From Pseudosulfitobacter sp. DSM 107133 (GTDB lineage: Bacteria; Pseudomonadota; Alphaproteobacteria; Rhodobacterales; Rhodobacteraceae), in NCBI RefSeq assembly GCF_022788695.1, contig NZ_CP085154.1, positions 1,922,001-1,986,000 on the forward strand: a stretch of 64,000 nt of DNA, given 5' to 3'. Numbering within the stretch: position 1 is the first letter of the stretch; every line of letters begins with the position of its first letter. Positions 45,798-56,915 of the stretch are shown in pieces. The notes below the pieces were generated by a model. That model did not search any database and was not told the DNA's origin. It saw only the letters and a program-made list of their open reading frames with translations. The translations under genes were made by a program, and so were the position numbers.

Positions 45798-46548
45798 GAA
45801 GGCCTCCGTCAATATGAGTGATCTCGCCTGACACGCCGCGCGCGGCATCGCTGGCAAGCATTACCGCGACTTTGCCGACATCCTCGATGGTCAGGGCGAT
45901 GTGCTCTGGTGCGCGTTCACGGGCCGCGTCGATCAGGGCATCGAAATGCGCGATGCCGGACCCCGCCCGCGTTTGCAGCGGCCCCGGCGAGAGGGCGTTG
46001 ACCCGTATGCGCTTCGGTCCGAGTTCGACGGCAAGCGCGCGCAAGGTTCCTTCCAGCGCCGCCTTCACCGGGCCCATGACGTTGTAATGATCCACGACCT
46101 TCTCGCCGCCATAATAGGTCATCGTCAGGATCGTGCCGCCTTGCGTCATCATTGGCTCTGCCAGCCGCGCCATACGGATCAGCGAATGCACCGAGATGTC
46201 CATGGCGCGGGCGAACCCTTTGGCCGAGCAATCCACCACCCGCCCGTGCAGATCCGCCGCCGGGCAAAACGCAATGGAATGTACGAGGATATCGAGCCGC
46301 CCCCATTTCTTCTGCACGGCGGCAAACACCGCTTCCATTTCGCCATCAGCCTCGACGTCGAGCGGCAGCAGAAGTTTTGCGCCCACAGCATCGGCCACGG
46401 GCTGGACAAAAGGTTTTGCGCGCGCGTTCACATAGGTCAGCGCGACCTCGGCCCCGGCATCGACAAAGGCCTGCGCGCAGCCTGTCGCGATGGAATGTTC
46501 GTTGGCGACCCCGACGACCAGCGCGACCTTGCCATCCAGCGCGCTCAT
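45784..46548 (-). CDS. fabI: Enoyl-ACP (or enoyl-CoA) reductase, FabI-type
   Basis: 254 aa from the ATG at 46548. Short-chain dehydrogenase with FabI features: GVANEHSIATG nucleotide loop, VHSIAFCPAADLHG, and the active-site pattern Y-Y-G-G-E ... Y-N-V-M-G-P-V-K. It reduces a trans-2 enoyl thioester with NADH. Most roseobacter genomes carry a housekeeping fabI elsewhere, so this copy, in an operon with phaC, maoC::pta and ackA, may serve a dedicated short-chain reaction such as crotonyl-CoA to butyryl-CoA (inference). Confidence 0.88.
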   Translation of the reverse strand: MSALDGKVALVVGVANEHSIATGCAQAFVDAGAEVALTYVNARAKPFVQPVADAVGAKLLLPLDVEADGEMEAVFAAVQKKWGRLDILVHSIAFCPAADLHGRVVDCSAKGFARAMDISVHSLIRMARLAEPMMTQGGTILTMTYYGGEKVVDHYNVMGPVKAALEGTLRALAVELGPKRIRVNALSPGPLQTRAGSGIAHFDALIDAARERAPEHIALTIEDVGKVAVMLASDAARGVSGEITHIDGGLHVRA

Positions 46549-48317
46549 CGTTGCATCACATAGGTGCCGGGGGCGTCGCAGACCGCCTTGTTCGCTCCGG
46601 AGTGGGCACCCATCTGCGGCGGCGGCACCGGTTCCCCAGACCGCTTTCCCAGCCAGCCTGCAAAGGCCTCCCACCAGGACCCATCCGAAGCGACGTTGTC
46701 CGCCAGCCAGTCGTCCGGGTCTTTATAGGCCGCCGTCGCCGCCGTCTCCGCGATCCGGAAATGCCGACCGTGATGGCCCGGCTCGGATACGATGCCAGCG
46801 TTATGCCCGCCGCTTGTCAGCACGAAGGTCACGTCGGTGTCGGCAAACAGGTGCATCTTGTAGACCGAACGCCACGGTGCGACGTGATCGTCCTCGGTGC
46901 CCACCGCGAAAATCGGCGCACGGATGTCCGCCATGGCGATGGCCTTGCCGCCCACGTAGTATCGACCCTCTGCCAGATCGTTGTTGAGAAACAGCTTGCG
47001 CAGGTATTCCGAATGCATCCGGGCAGGCATCCGCGTCGCGTCCGCGTTCCACGCCATCAGATCGAAGGCATCGCCGCGCGCCCCCAGCAGATAGTTTGAA
47101 ATCGCAGCCCCCCAGATCAGGTCGCGCGCACGTAACAAGGCAAAGGCCCCGGCCATCTGGTCCGATGAGAGATACCCTTTCTCGGCCATCATATCCTCGA
47201 TCAGCGTGACCTCGCTGTCATTGATGAAGAGCCGCAGAGGACCGGCTTCGGTAAAATCCACCTGCGCGGCGAGCAGCGTAACAGTGGCAAGGCGCGCGTC
47301 ATCGTCCCGCCCCATCGCCGCCGCTGCGATGGACAACAGCGTGCCGCCCAGACAATAGCCGACCGCGTGCAGCTTCGGTGCCTGCGTGATCGCCAGCGCG
47401 GCGTCGAGCGCTGCCATCACGCCACTTTCGCGGTAGTCCTCCATGCTCAGATCACGGTCGTCAGCGTCCGGGTTTTTCCACGACACCATGAAGACGGTGA
47501 AGCCCTGCGCCACGAGGAACCTGACGAGCGAATTTTGCGCCGAAAGGTCCAGGATGTAGTATTTCATGATCCACGCCGGCACGATCAGGATCGGCTCGGG
47601 GCGGACCTCTGCAGTGGTGGGCGCGTACTGGATCAACTCGATAAGATCATTGCGGAACACAACCTTGCCGGGGGTGGTGGCCAGATTGCGTCCGACCTCG
47701 AAGGGCTGAGGTCCGTCCGGCGCCTTGCCGGTGCGGCGCATGATGTCTTCGGCAAGGTTGCGGGCACCGCGCATCAGGTTTTCGCCGCTCTCCGCACGGG
47801 TTGCGGCAATCACCTCCGGGTTGGTAAGCGCGAAATTGGACGGCGCGGTGCTGTCCGAAATCATGCCCGCGACGAATGCCATCAGGTTCTCGTGTTCGGG
47901 CGTCATGCCGTGAACGCCCGTGACGGCATCCTGCCACCAACGCCAGGACCGCTGATGTGCCGCACTCCAGACGTTGAAGGGCCACTGTTGCCATGCCGCG
48001 TCTGCATACCGGCGGTCGGGAAGGTCATCGGGACCGGCGTCCTCGGGACGCAGCCCGAGCCACGCCGCCAGAAACGCCTGAGTGTCGCGCATCGCCTGTT
48101 CGCGCAGTTGCATCTGCTTGCCGGGGGAGCTTGCCAGATGCACGACCCAGTCGGTCCAGGCCTCGCCCAGAACGGACGGCGACAGGCCCGCGGTCGCCTG
48201 CGCCAGACCTGCATGGGTCATGCGGTCAAGGGCCTCGGCAGCAGTGTCCGGCGGTTCAGCCTTCGTGATCTCTGGCGAGATGACCTGGGATGTGAGCAGC
48301 TTGAGTTGGTCGGGCAT
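46545..48317 (-). CDS. phaC: Poly(3-hydroxyalkanoate) synthase
   Basis: 590 aa from the ATG at 48317, whose AAAGGTG ribosome site made me prefer it over the ATG at 48332. The lipase-like box is G-Y-C322-L-G-G with Cys as nucleophile, Asp in VGTEDDHVAPW and His in TSGGHNAGIVSEPG. Class I synthase size; no phaE partner is nearby. It polymerises (R)-3-hydroxyacyl-CoA into storage polyester. First gene of its operon, with a 4-base overlap into fabI and an FNR-type box 76 bases upstream. Confidence 0.92.
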   Translation of the reverse strand: MPDQLKLLTSQVISPEITKAEPPDTAAEALDRMTHAGLAQATAGLSPSVLGEAWTDWVVHLASSPGKQMQLREQAMRDTQAFLAAWLGLRPEDAGPDDLPDRRYADAAWQQWPFNVWSAAHQRSWRWWQDAVTGVHGMTPEHENLMAFVAGMISDSTAPSNFALTNPEVIAATRAESGENLMRGARNLAEDIMRRTGKAPDGPQPFEVGRNLATTPGKVVFRNDLIELIQYAPTTAEVRPEPILIVPAWIMKYYILDLSAQNSLVRFLVAQGFTVFMVSWKNPDADDRDLSMEDYRESGVMAALDAALAITQAPKLHAVGYCLGGTLLSIAAAAMGRDDDARLATVTLLAAQVDFTEAGPLRLFINDSEVTLIEDMMAEKGYLSSDQMAGAFALLRARDLIWGAAISNYLLGARGDAFDLMAWNADATRMPARMHSEYLRKLFLNNDLAEGRYYVGGKAIAMADIRAPIFAVGTEDDHVAPWRSVYKMHLFADTDVTFVLTSGGHNAGIVSEPGHHGRHFRIAETAATAAYKDPDDWLADNVASDGSWWEAFAGWLGKRSGEPVPPPQMGAHSGANKAVCDAPGTYVMQR

Positions 48318-48392
48318 GCCGTCACCTTTCATTCGGCCCTGCAAAGCGCGGGGTCTTTGCCCAAGCCATAGCAATTGCGCCGCAGCGCGGCA

Positions 48393-48406
48393 TTGATCTG
48401 GGTCAG
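48393..48406 (-). promoter_or_regulatory. FNR-type box upstream of phaC
   Basis: The plus-strand sequence TTGAT-CTGG-GTCAG is a near-palindromic FNR/Anr-type box lying 76 bases before the phaC start codon, in the 119-base gap after the N-ATPase operon. It fits a class II activator position with a leader of about 40 bases. Confidence 0.6.
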
Positions 48407-48436
48407 TGTTTCGGCAAATCATGCGTGGCGCGATGG

Positions 48437-49258
48437 TCAGCGCGCAGACGAGGTGCCGGTGCCCAGTTCGATGATCTCCGCCGTGATCGCCTCTTGCCGG
48501 ACGCGGCGCAGCGTCGCCTCGAATGTCTCCAGTTCACGGGCGATCTGGCTGCCCGCCGCCGTCATCGCCTCCATCCGCGCTTCGTTTTCGGCGGCGAAGG
48601 CGTGCAGTGCGGCCTTGCAGACTTGCGCGTTGAAGTACTCCTGCCCGAGCGCTGCGATCAGCGCCTCCTCAGGCAGTTGCATCAGGGGGCGGTCACCCGT
48701 TGTCGCGGGAAGTTCGGTGAAGTCGATCGGGAAAAGCCGTTCACGCAACAAACCCGGACGGCCCGAAGCCCAACTGGTGAAAACCACGTCGAGGCTGTCG
48801 ATGCGTTTCTCTGCGACAGCGCGATAGATTGCTGTCGTGATCCTGTCGGCCAGCTTGGGGATGCCGGGCGTGTGCGAGGGCAGGGGCGCCGTCCAGTGGG
48901 GCGTGACCCCGCGGGAGGCGGCAACGGAAAGCCCCCGCGTGCCGACAAGAAAGAGCTGCGCCGGAGCGGTGTCGCCGATGCTGTCGAGCACCCTTTCGCT
49001 GAAGGCACCGGCGAAGCCTTGCTCGGCCCCGAAGAGCAACAGGCCGGTCTTGCCGTTGTCATTGTCCGGCGCGGTAACCTTCGGCAGCACCTGCGCCATC
49101 GCCGCGGCGATGGTCGCAGCGTAGCTGTCCACCGCCCCGACTTGCGCACGCGCGACGTGCGCACGGGCGGCGGCGATGCCCTTCATCGCGTTCACGACCG
49201 CGCCGAGTTGCCGGATACCGTCAATGCGCACGCTGATGTCGGCGAGGCGCTCGGTCAT
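48437..49258 (-). CDS. atpG: N-ATPase gamma subunit
   Basis: 273 aa. The N-terminal helix (MTERLADISVRIDGIRQLGA, then VVNAMKGIAAARA) and C-terminal helix (ENEARMEAMTAAGSQIAREL) form the rotary coiled-coil shaft of F-type ATPases; sequence is divergent from housekeeping gamma, as in N-ATPases. Last gene of the operon, overlapping the alpha end by 4 bases. Confidence 0.88.
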   Translation of the reverse strand: MTERLADISVRIDGIRQLGAVVNAMKGIAAARAHVARAQVGAVDSYAATIAAAMAQVLPKVTAPDNDNGKTGLLLFGAEQGFAGAFSERVLDSIGDTAPAQLFLVGTRGLSVAASRGVTPHWTAPLPSHTPGIPKLADRITTAIYRAVAEKRIDSLDVVFTSWASGRPGLLRERLFPIDFTELPATTGDRPLMQLPEEALIAALGQEYFNAQVCKAALHAFAAENEARMEAMTAAGSQIARELETFEATLRRVRQEAITAEIIELGTGTSSAR

Positions 49259-50769
49259 GCCAGGGTCTTGGTGTCGCCAAGGGACTTGGCCAGCGTGGCC
49301 AGCACCGCCAGCAGGTCCGTGCGCGCCTTGTCCTCGAGCGTGCCTGTGTCGGTCAGTCCCCTGAGCAAATCTGCCGCATCCCGGTCCAGCGCTGCGGGCA
49401 GTGCCGCGCGGAACGCTGTCACAGCGCCAACCGGCAGCGCGTCCAGCAGCCCGGCCTGCACGGCAAGCATCAGCGCCACCTCGTCGGCCAGCCGGAGCGG
49501 CACATGCTGGCCTTGCCGCAGCGCCTCCCTGATCCGCGCCCCCCGCGTCAACTGATCGCGCACGCGGCCATCGGGCATGCCGCCGAAACGGGTGAAGACT
49601 TCCAATTCCAGAAACTGCGCATAGTCCAGCCGTAGCGTGCCTGCCGCCTTGCGCAGCACCGGCGCCTGCGTCTTGCCGCCCACACGGCTGACGGACAGGC
49701 CGACGTCCACCGCAGGTTACTGCCCTTGATGGAACAGCGCCGCGTCCAGCACGATTTGCCCGTCGGTGATCGAGATCAGGTTGGTCGGAATATAGGCCGA
49801 CAGGTTCCCCGCCACCGTCTCGGCGATGGGCAAAGCGGTCAGCGAGCCGCCGCCGCGATCGTTTGAGAGCTTGGACGCACGTTCCAGCAGACGCGCGTGG
49901 ATATAGAAGACGTCGCCCGGATAGGCCTCGCGCCCCGGCGACTGACGGGTGAGCAGGGCGATTTCCCGATGGGTGGCGGCGTGTTTTGACAGATCATCGA
50001 AGACGATCAGCGCGTGCTGCCCCTTGTCGCGGAAATATTCAGCCATCGACATGCCCGCGTAAGGCGCAATCCACTGCAAACCCGGTGCCTCGGACGCGCC
50101 GGCAACGACGACGATGCAGCGGGCGAAGTTGCCATGCCGTTGCAGCGCATCAATGGCGCGGCGCACGGACGAGGTCTTCTGTCCCACGGCCACGTAGATG
50201 CAGATCATGTCGCTGGCGGCTTGGGCGATGAGTACGTCGATGGCCAGCGTCGTCTTGCCCGTCGAATGATCGCCCACGATCAACTCGCGCTGACCGCGCC
50301 CCAGAGCAAAGAGCGTGTCGACCACGACAACCCCGGTCTGGACCGGCTCTGTCACAAGGTCGCGTTCGATGATGGAGGGCGCGGGCCGCTCGATGGGCAG
50401 ATGCGACTGGGCCAGAACCGGCCCCTTGCCATCAAGCGGGCGGCCCAGCGGGTCCACGATCCGGCCTAGCAGCGCCTCGCCCACGGGGACGTTTATCACC
50501 TCTCCGGTGCCAAACACCGCATCACCCGCCTCGACCTTTGTCGTGCCGTCCAACAGGACACAGCCGATCCGGTCGGGGTCCAGCACCCGCGCAAACCCGG
50601 TCTGGCCGCCTGCAAAGCGCAGCACCTCGTCCAGACGCACGTCGCGCAGGCCCGAGATCATCGCGACGCCGTCACCTATCTCCTCGACGCGCCCGCGATG
50701 CTCCGCGCGGGGGCCGAGGGTAGTGCCCTCCAGCGCGCTTTGCGCCGAGGCGACCCAGTCACGCGGCAT
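49255..50769 (-). pseudogene. atpA: N-ATPase alpha subunit, interrupted by an in-frame TAA
   Basis: Start ATG at 50769. Walker A is GDHSTGKT (residues 166-173), followed by the usual [13 protein letters not shown] and the YRDxGxH-like [16 protein letters not shown] block. Codon 351 is TAA (49717-49719): the frame reads ALFHQGQ, stop, PAVDVGLSVSRVGGKTQ, exactly continuous with the family where a Lys, Arg or Gln codon belongs. The remaining 153 codons (the C-terminal helical domain to KSLGDTKTLA) are intact in the same frame. So it is a single nonsense codon, not a frameshift. If real, the product lacks its C-terminal third and the enzyme is dead unless read through. Confidence 0.88.
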
Positions 50770-51493
50770 CCTTGACCGCCTTCCGCACCACGTCGAGATC
50801 TGCCTGCCAGCTGTTGTGCAACACGAAATGCGGACTGCGCAGTTCCAGCCCCGCAATCAGCGCCGGATCGGTGACGAAGCGCAACTCGGGGACGCCGCCA
50901 AGCGCTTTGCGCACGGCCTTTTCGATGGCGGCCTTCTGATCGCCCGGATCGACGGGGCTGACCACTTCAATGCCTTTCGGCGCGTCGACCAGCGACGCGC
51001 GGTCGGCCTCCGGCATCTGCGAGATCGTCTCGACGAGCTGTGCCAAAAATGCGGCCTGCACCTTTGGACTGTCGAGCCGTTTCAGCAAACGGGCGGCGAT
51101 CATGAGTGCCAGCTCGGTGGCCTTTGCAGCGTTGTCAGCCTGCGCCGTTTCGGCATCTTGGGCTGCCGTGGTCTTCGCGGCGGCGAGAAGGGCGTCGGCC
51201 TTGGTCTGCGCTTCAGTCTGCGCGGCCTTGGCGGTTGCTTCCACTTCGGTCTTCGCCGCATCCAGCGCCGCTGCGCGTTCCGCCGAGATCGCATCGCGCG
51301 CCTTTGTGACCTCCGCCAGCGCCGCGTCGGCCTTGGCCTGCGTCGCCGCCGCGGCGTCCGTCACCGCCGTGGCCGCCGTCTGACGCGTCGCGATCGCCGC
51401 GGCGACGGGCCGCCAGAACACGCGCGACAGAAGCCAGACAAGAACCAGAACGTTGATCGCCTGCAACCCCAGTCCCCAGAAGTCGATTGTCAT
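50759..51493 (-). CDS. atpF: N-ATPase b subunit (with delta-like C-terminal region)
   Basis: 244 aa, longer than a usual b subunit (about 160). N-terminal membrane helix ([21 protein letters not shown]), long Ala/Lys/Glu coiled coil, then a C-terminal part ([20 protein letters not shown] onward) that in N-ATPases takes the role of delta. No separate atpH is present in the operon, which fits. It overlaps the alpha start by 11 bases. Confidence 0.87.
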   Translation of the reverse strand: MTIDFWGLGLQAINVLVLVWLLSRVFWRPVAAAIATRQTAATAVTDAAAATQAKADAALAEVTKARDAISAERAAALDAAKTEVEATAKAAQTEAQTKADALLAAAKTTAAQDAETAQADNAAKATELALMIAARLLKRLDSPKVQAAFLAQLVETISQMPEADRASLVDAPKGIEVVSPVDPGDQKAAIEKAVRKALGGVPELRFVTDPALIAGLELRSPHFVLHNSWQADLDVVRKAVKDAA

Positions 51494-51497
51494 GTGC

Positions 51498-51743
51498 TCA
51501 ACCCAGCATCGGGTTGGCGAACAGAAGCAGCAGCGCGATCACAAGGCAGTAGATCGCCGTCGTCTCGATCATCGCGAGGCCGACGAAAAGCGTGCGCGAG
51601 ATCGTATTCGCGGCCTCGGGCTGGCGCGCGATGGCCTCCATTGCGGCGGCCACGGCGCGGCCTTCCGCCAGCGCGGGGCCGATGGAGCCGAAGGCGACAG
51701 CGATAGTCGCGCAGATTATGCTGACGATTTGGACGTATTCCAT
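51498..51743 (-). CDS. atpE: N-ATPase c subunit (rotor ring)
   Basis: 81 aa with two membrane helices. Helix 1 has E27 in [14 protein letters not shown], helix 2 has E60-T61-T62 and Y65 in [20 protein letters not shown]. The E-T/S-T with nearby Tyr and a second carboxylate in helix 1 is the ion-binding pattern described for Na+-translocating N-ATPases, unlike the single-Asp/Glu H+ type. TGATG coupling to the a-subunit gene upstream. Confidence 0.92.
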   Translation of the reverse strand: MEYVQIVSIICATIAVAFGSIGPALAEGRAVAAAMEAIARQPEAANTISRTLFVGLAMIETTAIYCLVIALLLLFANPMLG

Positions 51744-52441
51744 CAGGAATCCTTGTTCTGAAGGGGAAGGGATGCTTCGGGCTGACCGTCGTCGACCGTG
51801 GCCGAGATGAAGACCATCGCGAGCACCGCGAAGATGTAGGCCTGGACCAGCCCCGTGAGCAGGTCGAGCGCCATGAGCGGGATCGGCACGAGAAGCCCGG
51901 CAAGCGAGGCGACGATGCCGACGACAAAGACGCCGCTCATCACGTTGCCGAAAAGGCGCACGAACATGGAAAAGACACGGGTGATGCTTTCGAGCATGTT
52001 CAGCGGGATCATCGCGATGTTGGGGGCGGCGAAGGATTTGAGGTAGCCGCCGACCCCCGCGCCGCGCACGCCGAACCAGATGACCGACAGAAACACGAGA
52101 ACGGCCAGCGCCGCGTCGGTTTCCAGCTTGGCTGTGGGCGGCTCCACGCCGGGGATGAGTGAAGACCAGTTCGACACCAGAATGAAGACGAAGAGCGTGC
52201 CGATGAAGCTGCGATAGGGCGCGGGGGCGGCACCTGTCGTTTCGCGGATCTGTGTGTCCAACGTGATCACGATCAGCTCAAGTGCTGCCTGCCGCTTGCC
52301 CGGGATCAGGGTAAGGCGGCGGGTTAGAAGGTATGACCCCGCTACCAAAACGACCATGATCGCCCAGGTGGTCAGGATGGCCTGTGTGATCGACACGGGG
52401 CCGAGATGGAAGAGGGCAACGGACTCGAGCGGCGAGTTCAT
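51743..52441 (-). CDS. atpB: N-ATPase a subunit
   Basis: 232 aa with 5-6 membrane helices. The stator arginine is expected in helix 4 ([21 protein letters not shown] in VRLFGN), and the C-terminal helix ends [18 protein letters not shown], both matching family patterns. It provides the ion half-channels facing the c-ring. It overlaps atpR by 4 bases and atpE by one. Confidence 0.92.
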   Translation of the reverse strand: MNSPLESVALFHLGPVSITQAILTTWAIMVVLVAGSYLLTRRLTLIPGKRQAALELIVITLDTQIRETTGAAPAPYRSFIGTLFVFILVSNWSSLIPGVEPPTAKLETDAALAVLVFLSVIWFGVRGAGVGGYLKSFAAPNIAMIPLNMLESITRVFSMFVRLFGNVMSGVFVVGIVASLAGLLVPIPLMALDLLTGLVQAYIFAVLAMVFISATVDDGQPEASLPLQNKDS

Positions 52442-52724
52442 GGAGCTTCCCGCCGTAGCCGGTAGAACATCAGCGCCTTGGCGCAGAGCACGCCCGCAAA
52501 GGCCGCGAGAAGGGCCGCGCCGCCCGCCAGTACAGCGATGAAGAGGGCGGTCGCCAGCAGCGACATCCGCCCCAACGTGAGGGCCAGCGCCATCAGCGGC
52601 TTGCCCGCGTGCAGGATCAGGTCGGTTGTCGCGCGCAGCGCGCGGAAATAGCCGTACCCGATGACCAGCCCGCCGACAAAGCAGGCGGCCAGCAGCAGGG
52701 CCGGGGGCAAGGCGGAAAAATCCA

Positions 52725-52728
<4 letters not shown>
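52438..52728 (-). CDS. atpR: N-ATPase accessory membrane protein AtpR
   Basis: 96 aa from the ATG at 52728 (ATGA overlap with atpQ; the ATG at 52725 is an alternative). Three hydrophobic helices (LPPALLLAACFVGGLVIGYG, LMALALTLGRMSLLATALFIAV, ALLAAFAGVLCAKALMFYRL). Position between atpQ and the a subunit and size identify it as AtpR, a component specific to N-ATPase operons whose role (possibly c-ring assembly or stator) is unclear. Confidence 0.82.
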
Positions 52729-54901
<2,173 letters not shown>

Positions 54902-54926
54902 TTACGTTGGAGCACGGACCCGCGCA

Positions 54927-54940
54927 TTGATCTGTGTCAG
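54927..54940 (+). promoter_or_regulatory. FNR-type box between the N-ATPase operon and the cupin gene
   Basis: TTGAT-CTGT-GTCAG in the 119-base divergent gap. It is 72 bases before the cupin ATG, right for activating that gene with a start site near 54975. It is only 35 bases from the atpD start, so for atpD it would need a very short leader or would act as a repressor site. Confidence 0.6.
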
Positions 54941-55011
54941 CGCCAACACATCAAAATGGAGTCACACTGATGAAAAGGGCACAGGCCCGACATTTTCATC
55001 TGGAGGCGATA

Positions 55012-55431
55012 ATGAACGGCTACATCGGCAACATCGAGGAATTGACGGACGACAACACCGACTTCCGTCGCGTGCTGTATTCAGGTGCCCATCTGCAACT
55101 GGTGCTTATGTCTGTGGCCCCCGGTCAGGAACTGGGGGGAGAAATCCACGCGGACACGGATCAGTTCTTTCGCGTCGAGGATGGCAAGGGGCGCATCGTT
55201 ATCGACGGCGTGCCGCACAAGGTCGGCGCGGGGGATGGCGTGATCGTTCCCGCAGGGGCGCATCACAACGTGATCTGCACCGGACACGCGCCGCTGAAGC
55301 TGTACACGATCTACGGGCCAGCGCACCACCGCGACGGGTTGGTGCAAGCAACCAAGGCCGAAGCGGATGCCTCGGAAGAGACATTCGATGGAAAAACAAC
55401 CGAGCACGCGGCGGAGGCGGTTCGGGTCTGA
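55012..55431 (+). CDS. Cupin-domain protein
   Basis: 139 aa from the ATG at 55012 with GGAGG nine bases upstream. First cupin motif GGEIHADTDQFFRVEDGKGRI with H, D/Q and E metal ligands, second motif PAGAHHNVICTGH. Small single-domain RmlC-like cupin with no known substrate. It is divergent from the N-ATPase operon and has a probable FNR box in front. Confidence 0.85.
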   Translation: MNGYIGNIEELTDDNTDFRRVLYSGAHLQLVLMSVAPGQELGGEIHADTDQFFRVEDGKGRIVIDGVPHKVGAGDGVIVPAGAHHNVICTGHAPLKLYTIYGPAHHRDGLVQATKAEADASEETFDGKTTEHAAEAVRV

Positions 55432-55584
55432 GACTGCGTGACACCCATCTGTCCGCGTGCAACCTGTCGGCCCCCGAAAAGCGAGATCGAAAGCGTGCGA
55501 CACCCACGGGAACCAAGCCCTGTTCCGGTCCTGCATCCGTGGTGCCGGTGTTGGACGGTGATCTTCGTCTCGAACGGGTGACGT

Positions 55585-55755
55585 TCAGACCGGTATGTCG
55601 TTGAAAAGATCGTCGCTCGTCTCATCGGCCTTTGCCGGTGCCGGCTTTCGCGAAGACGCAGCATGGCCTTCGTGAGGCTGCGGCTAAGAACGATCTGCCT
55701 CTGGGTCTCGGGATGGCCGCGTCGATTTGTCTTGATCGGTGTCTTTCTCTGGCAT
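55585..55755 (-). pseudogene. Small hypothetical ORF interrupted by an in-frame TAG
   Basis: Minus-strand codons read MPEKDTDQDKSTRPSRDPEA then DRS, an in-frame TAG (55684-55686), and then PQPHEGHAASSRKPAPAKAD and ETSDDLFNDIPV, stop. The C-terminal DDLFNDIPV ending resembles a small acidic roseobacter protein. Composition (Asp, Glu, Lys, Pro, Ser) looks coding rather than random. It may be a decayed gene, or not a gene. The rest of the 55432-55985 gap holds only an FNR box. Confidence 0.35.
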
Positions 55756-55880
55756 GACCCGCTCGCTTTCTCGTTTCCGTCATGGATTGGGCAGTCGATC
55801 AGCGCCAAAAGATGCGATTTCCCGCCTTGATTGATCCGCCGGTCCCTTAAAATGCTTGACGCGAATTTGCCCTCTTCGCA

Positions 55881-55894
55881 TTGATCTGGATCAG
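55881..55894 (+). promoter_or_regulatory. FNR-type box upstream of the dnaJ-like operon
   Basis: TTGAT-CTGG-ATCAG, one base short of the perfect FNR palindrome TTGAT-N4-ATCAA. It sits 92 bases before the dnaJ-like ATG, so a class II promoter would start near 55929. This is the best-matching box of the four. Confidence 0.65.
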
Positions 55895-55985
55895 GGACAG
55901 CGCTTACCGCCCCGTGGGAAAGGGTATTCAGCCGCTGGTGGCCCACCGGTCGAAGTCCGTCCGACGCATGCAAAAGGCCCCATGA

Positions 55986-56915
55986 ATGAGCACCGATCCC
56001 TACACGACCCTCGGCCTGAAAAAGGATGCCAGTGCCGCCGACATCAAGAGAGCGCATCGAAAGCTGGTGCGGACCAGCCATCCCGACCTGCATCCCGACG
56101 ACAAGGGAGCGGAGGCGCGGTTCAAGGCGGTGTCTGCCGCCTATGACCTTTTGAAAGCCCCTGAGACGCGTGCGCGCTACGACGCGGGCGAGATCGACGC
56201 GCAGGGGGCAGAGCGCCCTCAGCGTCAGTATTACCGCGACTATGCCGATGCGCCGGACAACGTCTATCAGCAGCGGCGCGGGTTCGGGCAGGACATGGAC
56301 CCCGGTGACATCTTCGCCGAAATCCTGCGCAACCGGGCGACAGGAGCAGGCGGGTTTGACTTTGGCGGGGGCAATGGCCGGACTGCCGGACCCGATGCGC
56401 GCTATCGGTTGGAGGTGCCTTTTCTGGATGCGGTGCGCGGTGCCCAGACCGCAATCACCCTGCAGGGTGGCGCGAGCCTCGCGGTGAAGATCCCGCGCGG
56501 CACGCAGGACGGACAGACGCTGCGGTTGCGCGGCAAGGGATCGTCCGGCTTTGGCGGTGGACCAGCGGGCGATGCGCTGATCACCGTGGCCGTGCAGGAT
56601 CACCCGGATTTCCGCCGCGAGGGAGACGACATCCTCGTAACCCAGCCCGTGTCCTTTGACGACGCCATTCTGGGGGCCAAGGTCACTGTACCGACCATCG
56701 ACGGCCCCGTCGGATTGACTATCCCGCCCGGCGCAAGCTCGGGCCGGGTGCTGCGTTTGCGCGGGCGCGGCGTCGCGGGCAAGGGGAAGGCGGCGGGTGA
56801 CCAGCGGGTAGAGCTGAAGATCGTCGTGCCAAAGGACCCTGACCCCGCGCTGCGCGATCTGCTGACGGCATGGCGCAAGACCAAAGCCACTTTGAAGAAA
56901 GGAGCCGCCGCATGA
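55986..56915 (+). CDS. DnaJ-family co-chaperone (CbpA-like)
   Basis: 309 aa. J domain at residues 1-70 with the HPD motif at 32-34 (TSHPDLHPDD), a short Gly-rich linker, then two CbpA-type C-terminal beta domains (RLEVPFLDAVRGAQTAITLQ; QPVSFDDAILGAKVTVPTID). No zinc-finger region, so it is the CbpA rather than DnaJ type; it stimulates DnaK on unfolded proteins. First gene of a seven-gene unit; its stop overlaps the cbpM start. Confidence 0.9.
   Translation: MSTDPYTTLGLKKDASAADIKRAHRKLVRTSHPDLHPDDKGAEARFKAVSAAYDLLKAPETRARYDAGEIDAQGAERPQRQYYRDYADAPDNVYQQRRGFGQDMDPGDIFAEILRNRATGAGGFDFGGGNGRTAGPDARYRLEVPFLDAVRGAQTAITLQGGASLAVKIPRGTQDGQTLRLRGKGSSGFGGGPAGDALITVAVQDHPDFRREGDDILVTQPVSFDDAILGAKVTVPTIDGPVGLTIPPGASSGRVLRLRGRGVAGKGKAAGDQRVELKIVVPKDPDPALRDLLTAWRKTKATLKKGAAA

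Noticed and set aside
55311..56603. Minus-strand 430-codon frame between cupin and dnaJ-like genes
   Set aside because: Most of it is antisense to the cupin and dnaJ-like genes; the intergenic part carries the FNR box and no protein pattern.
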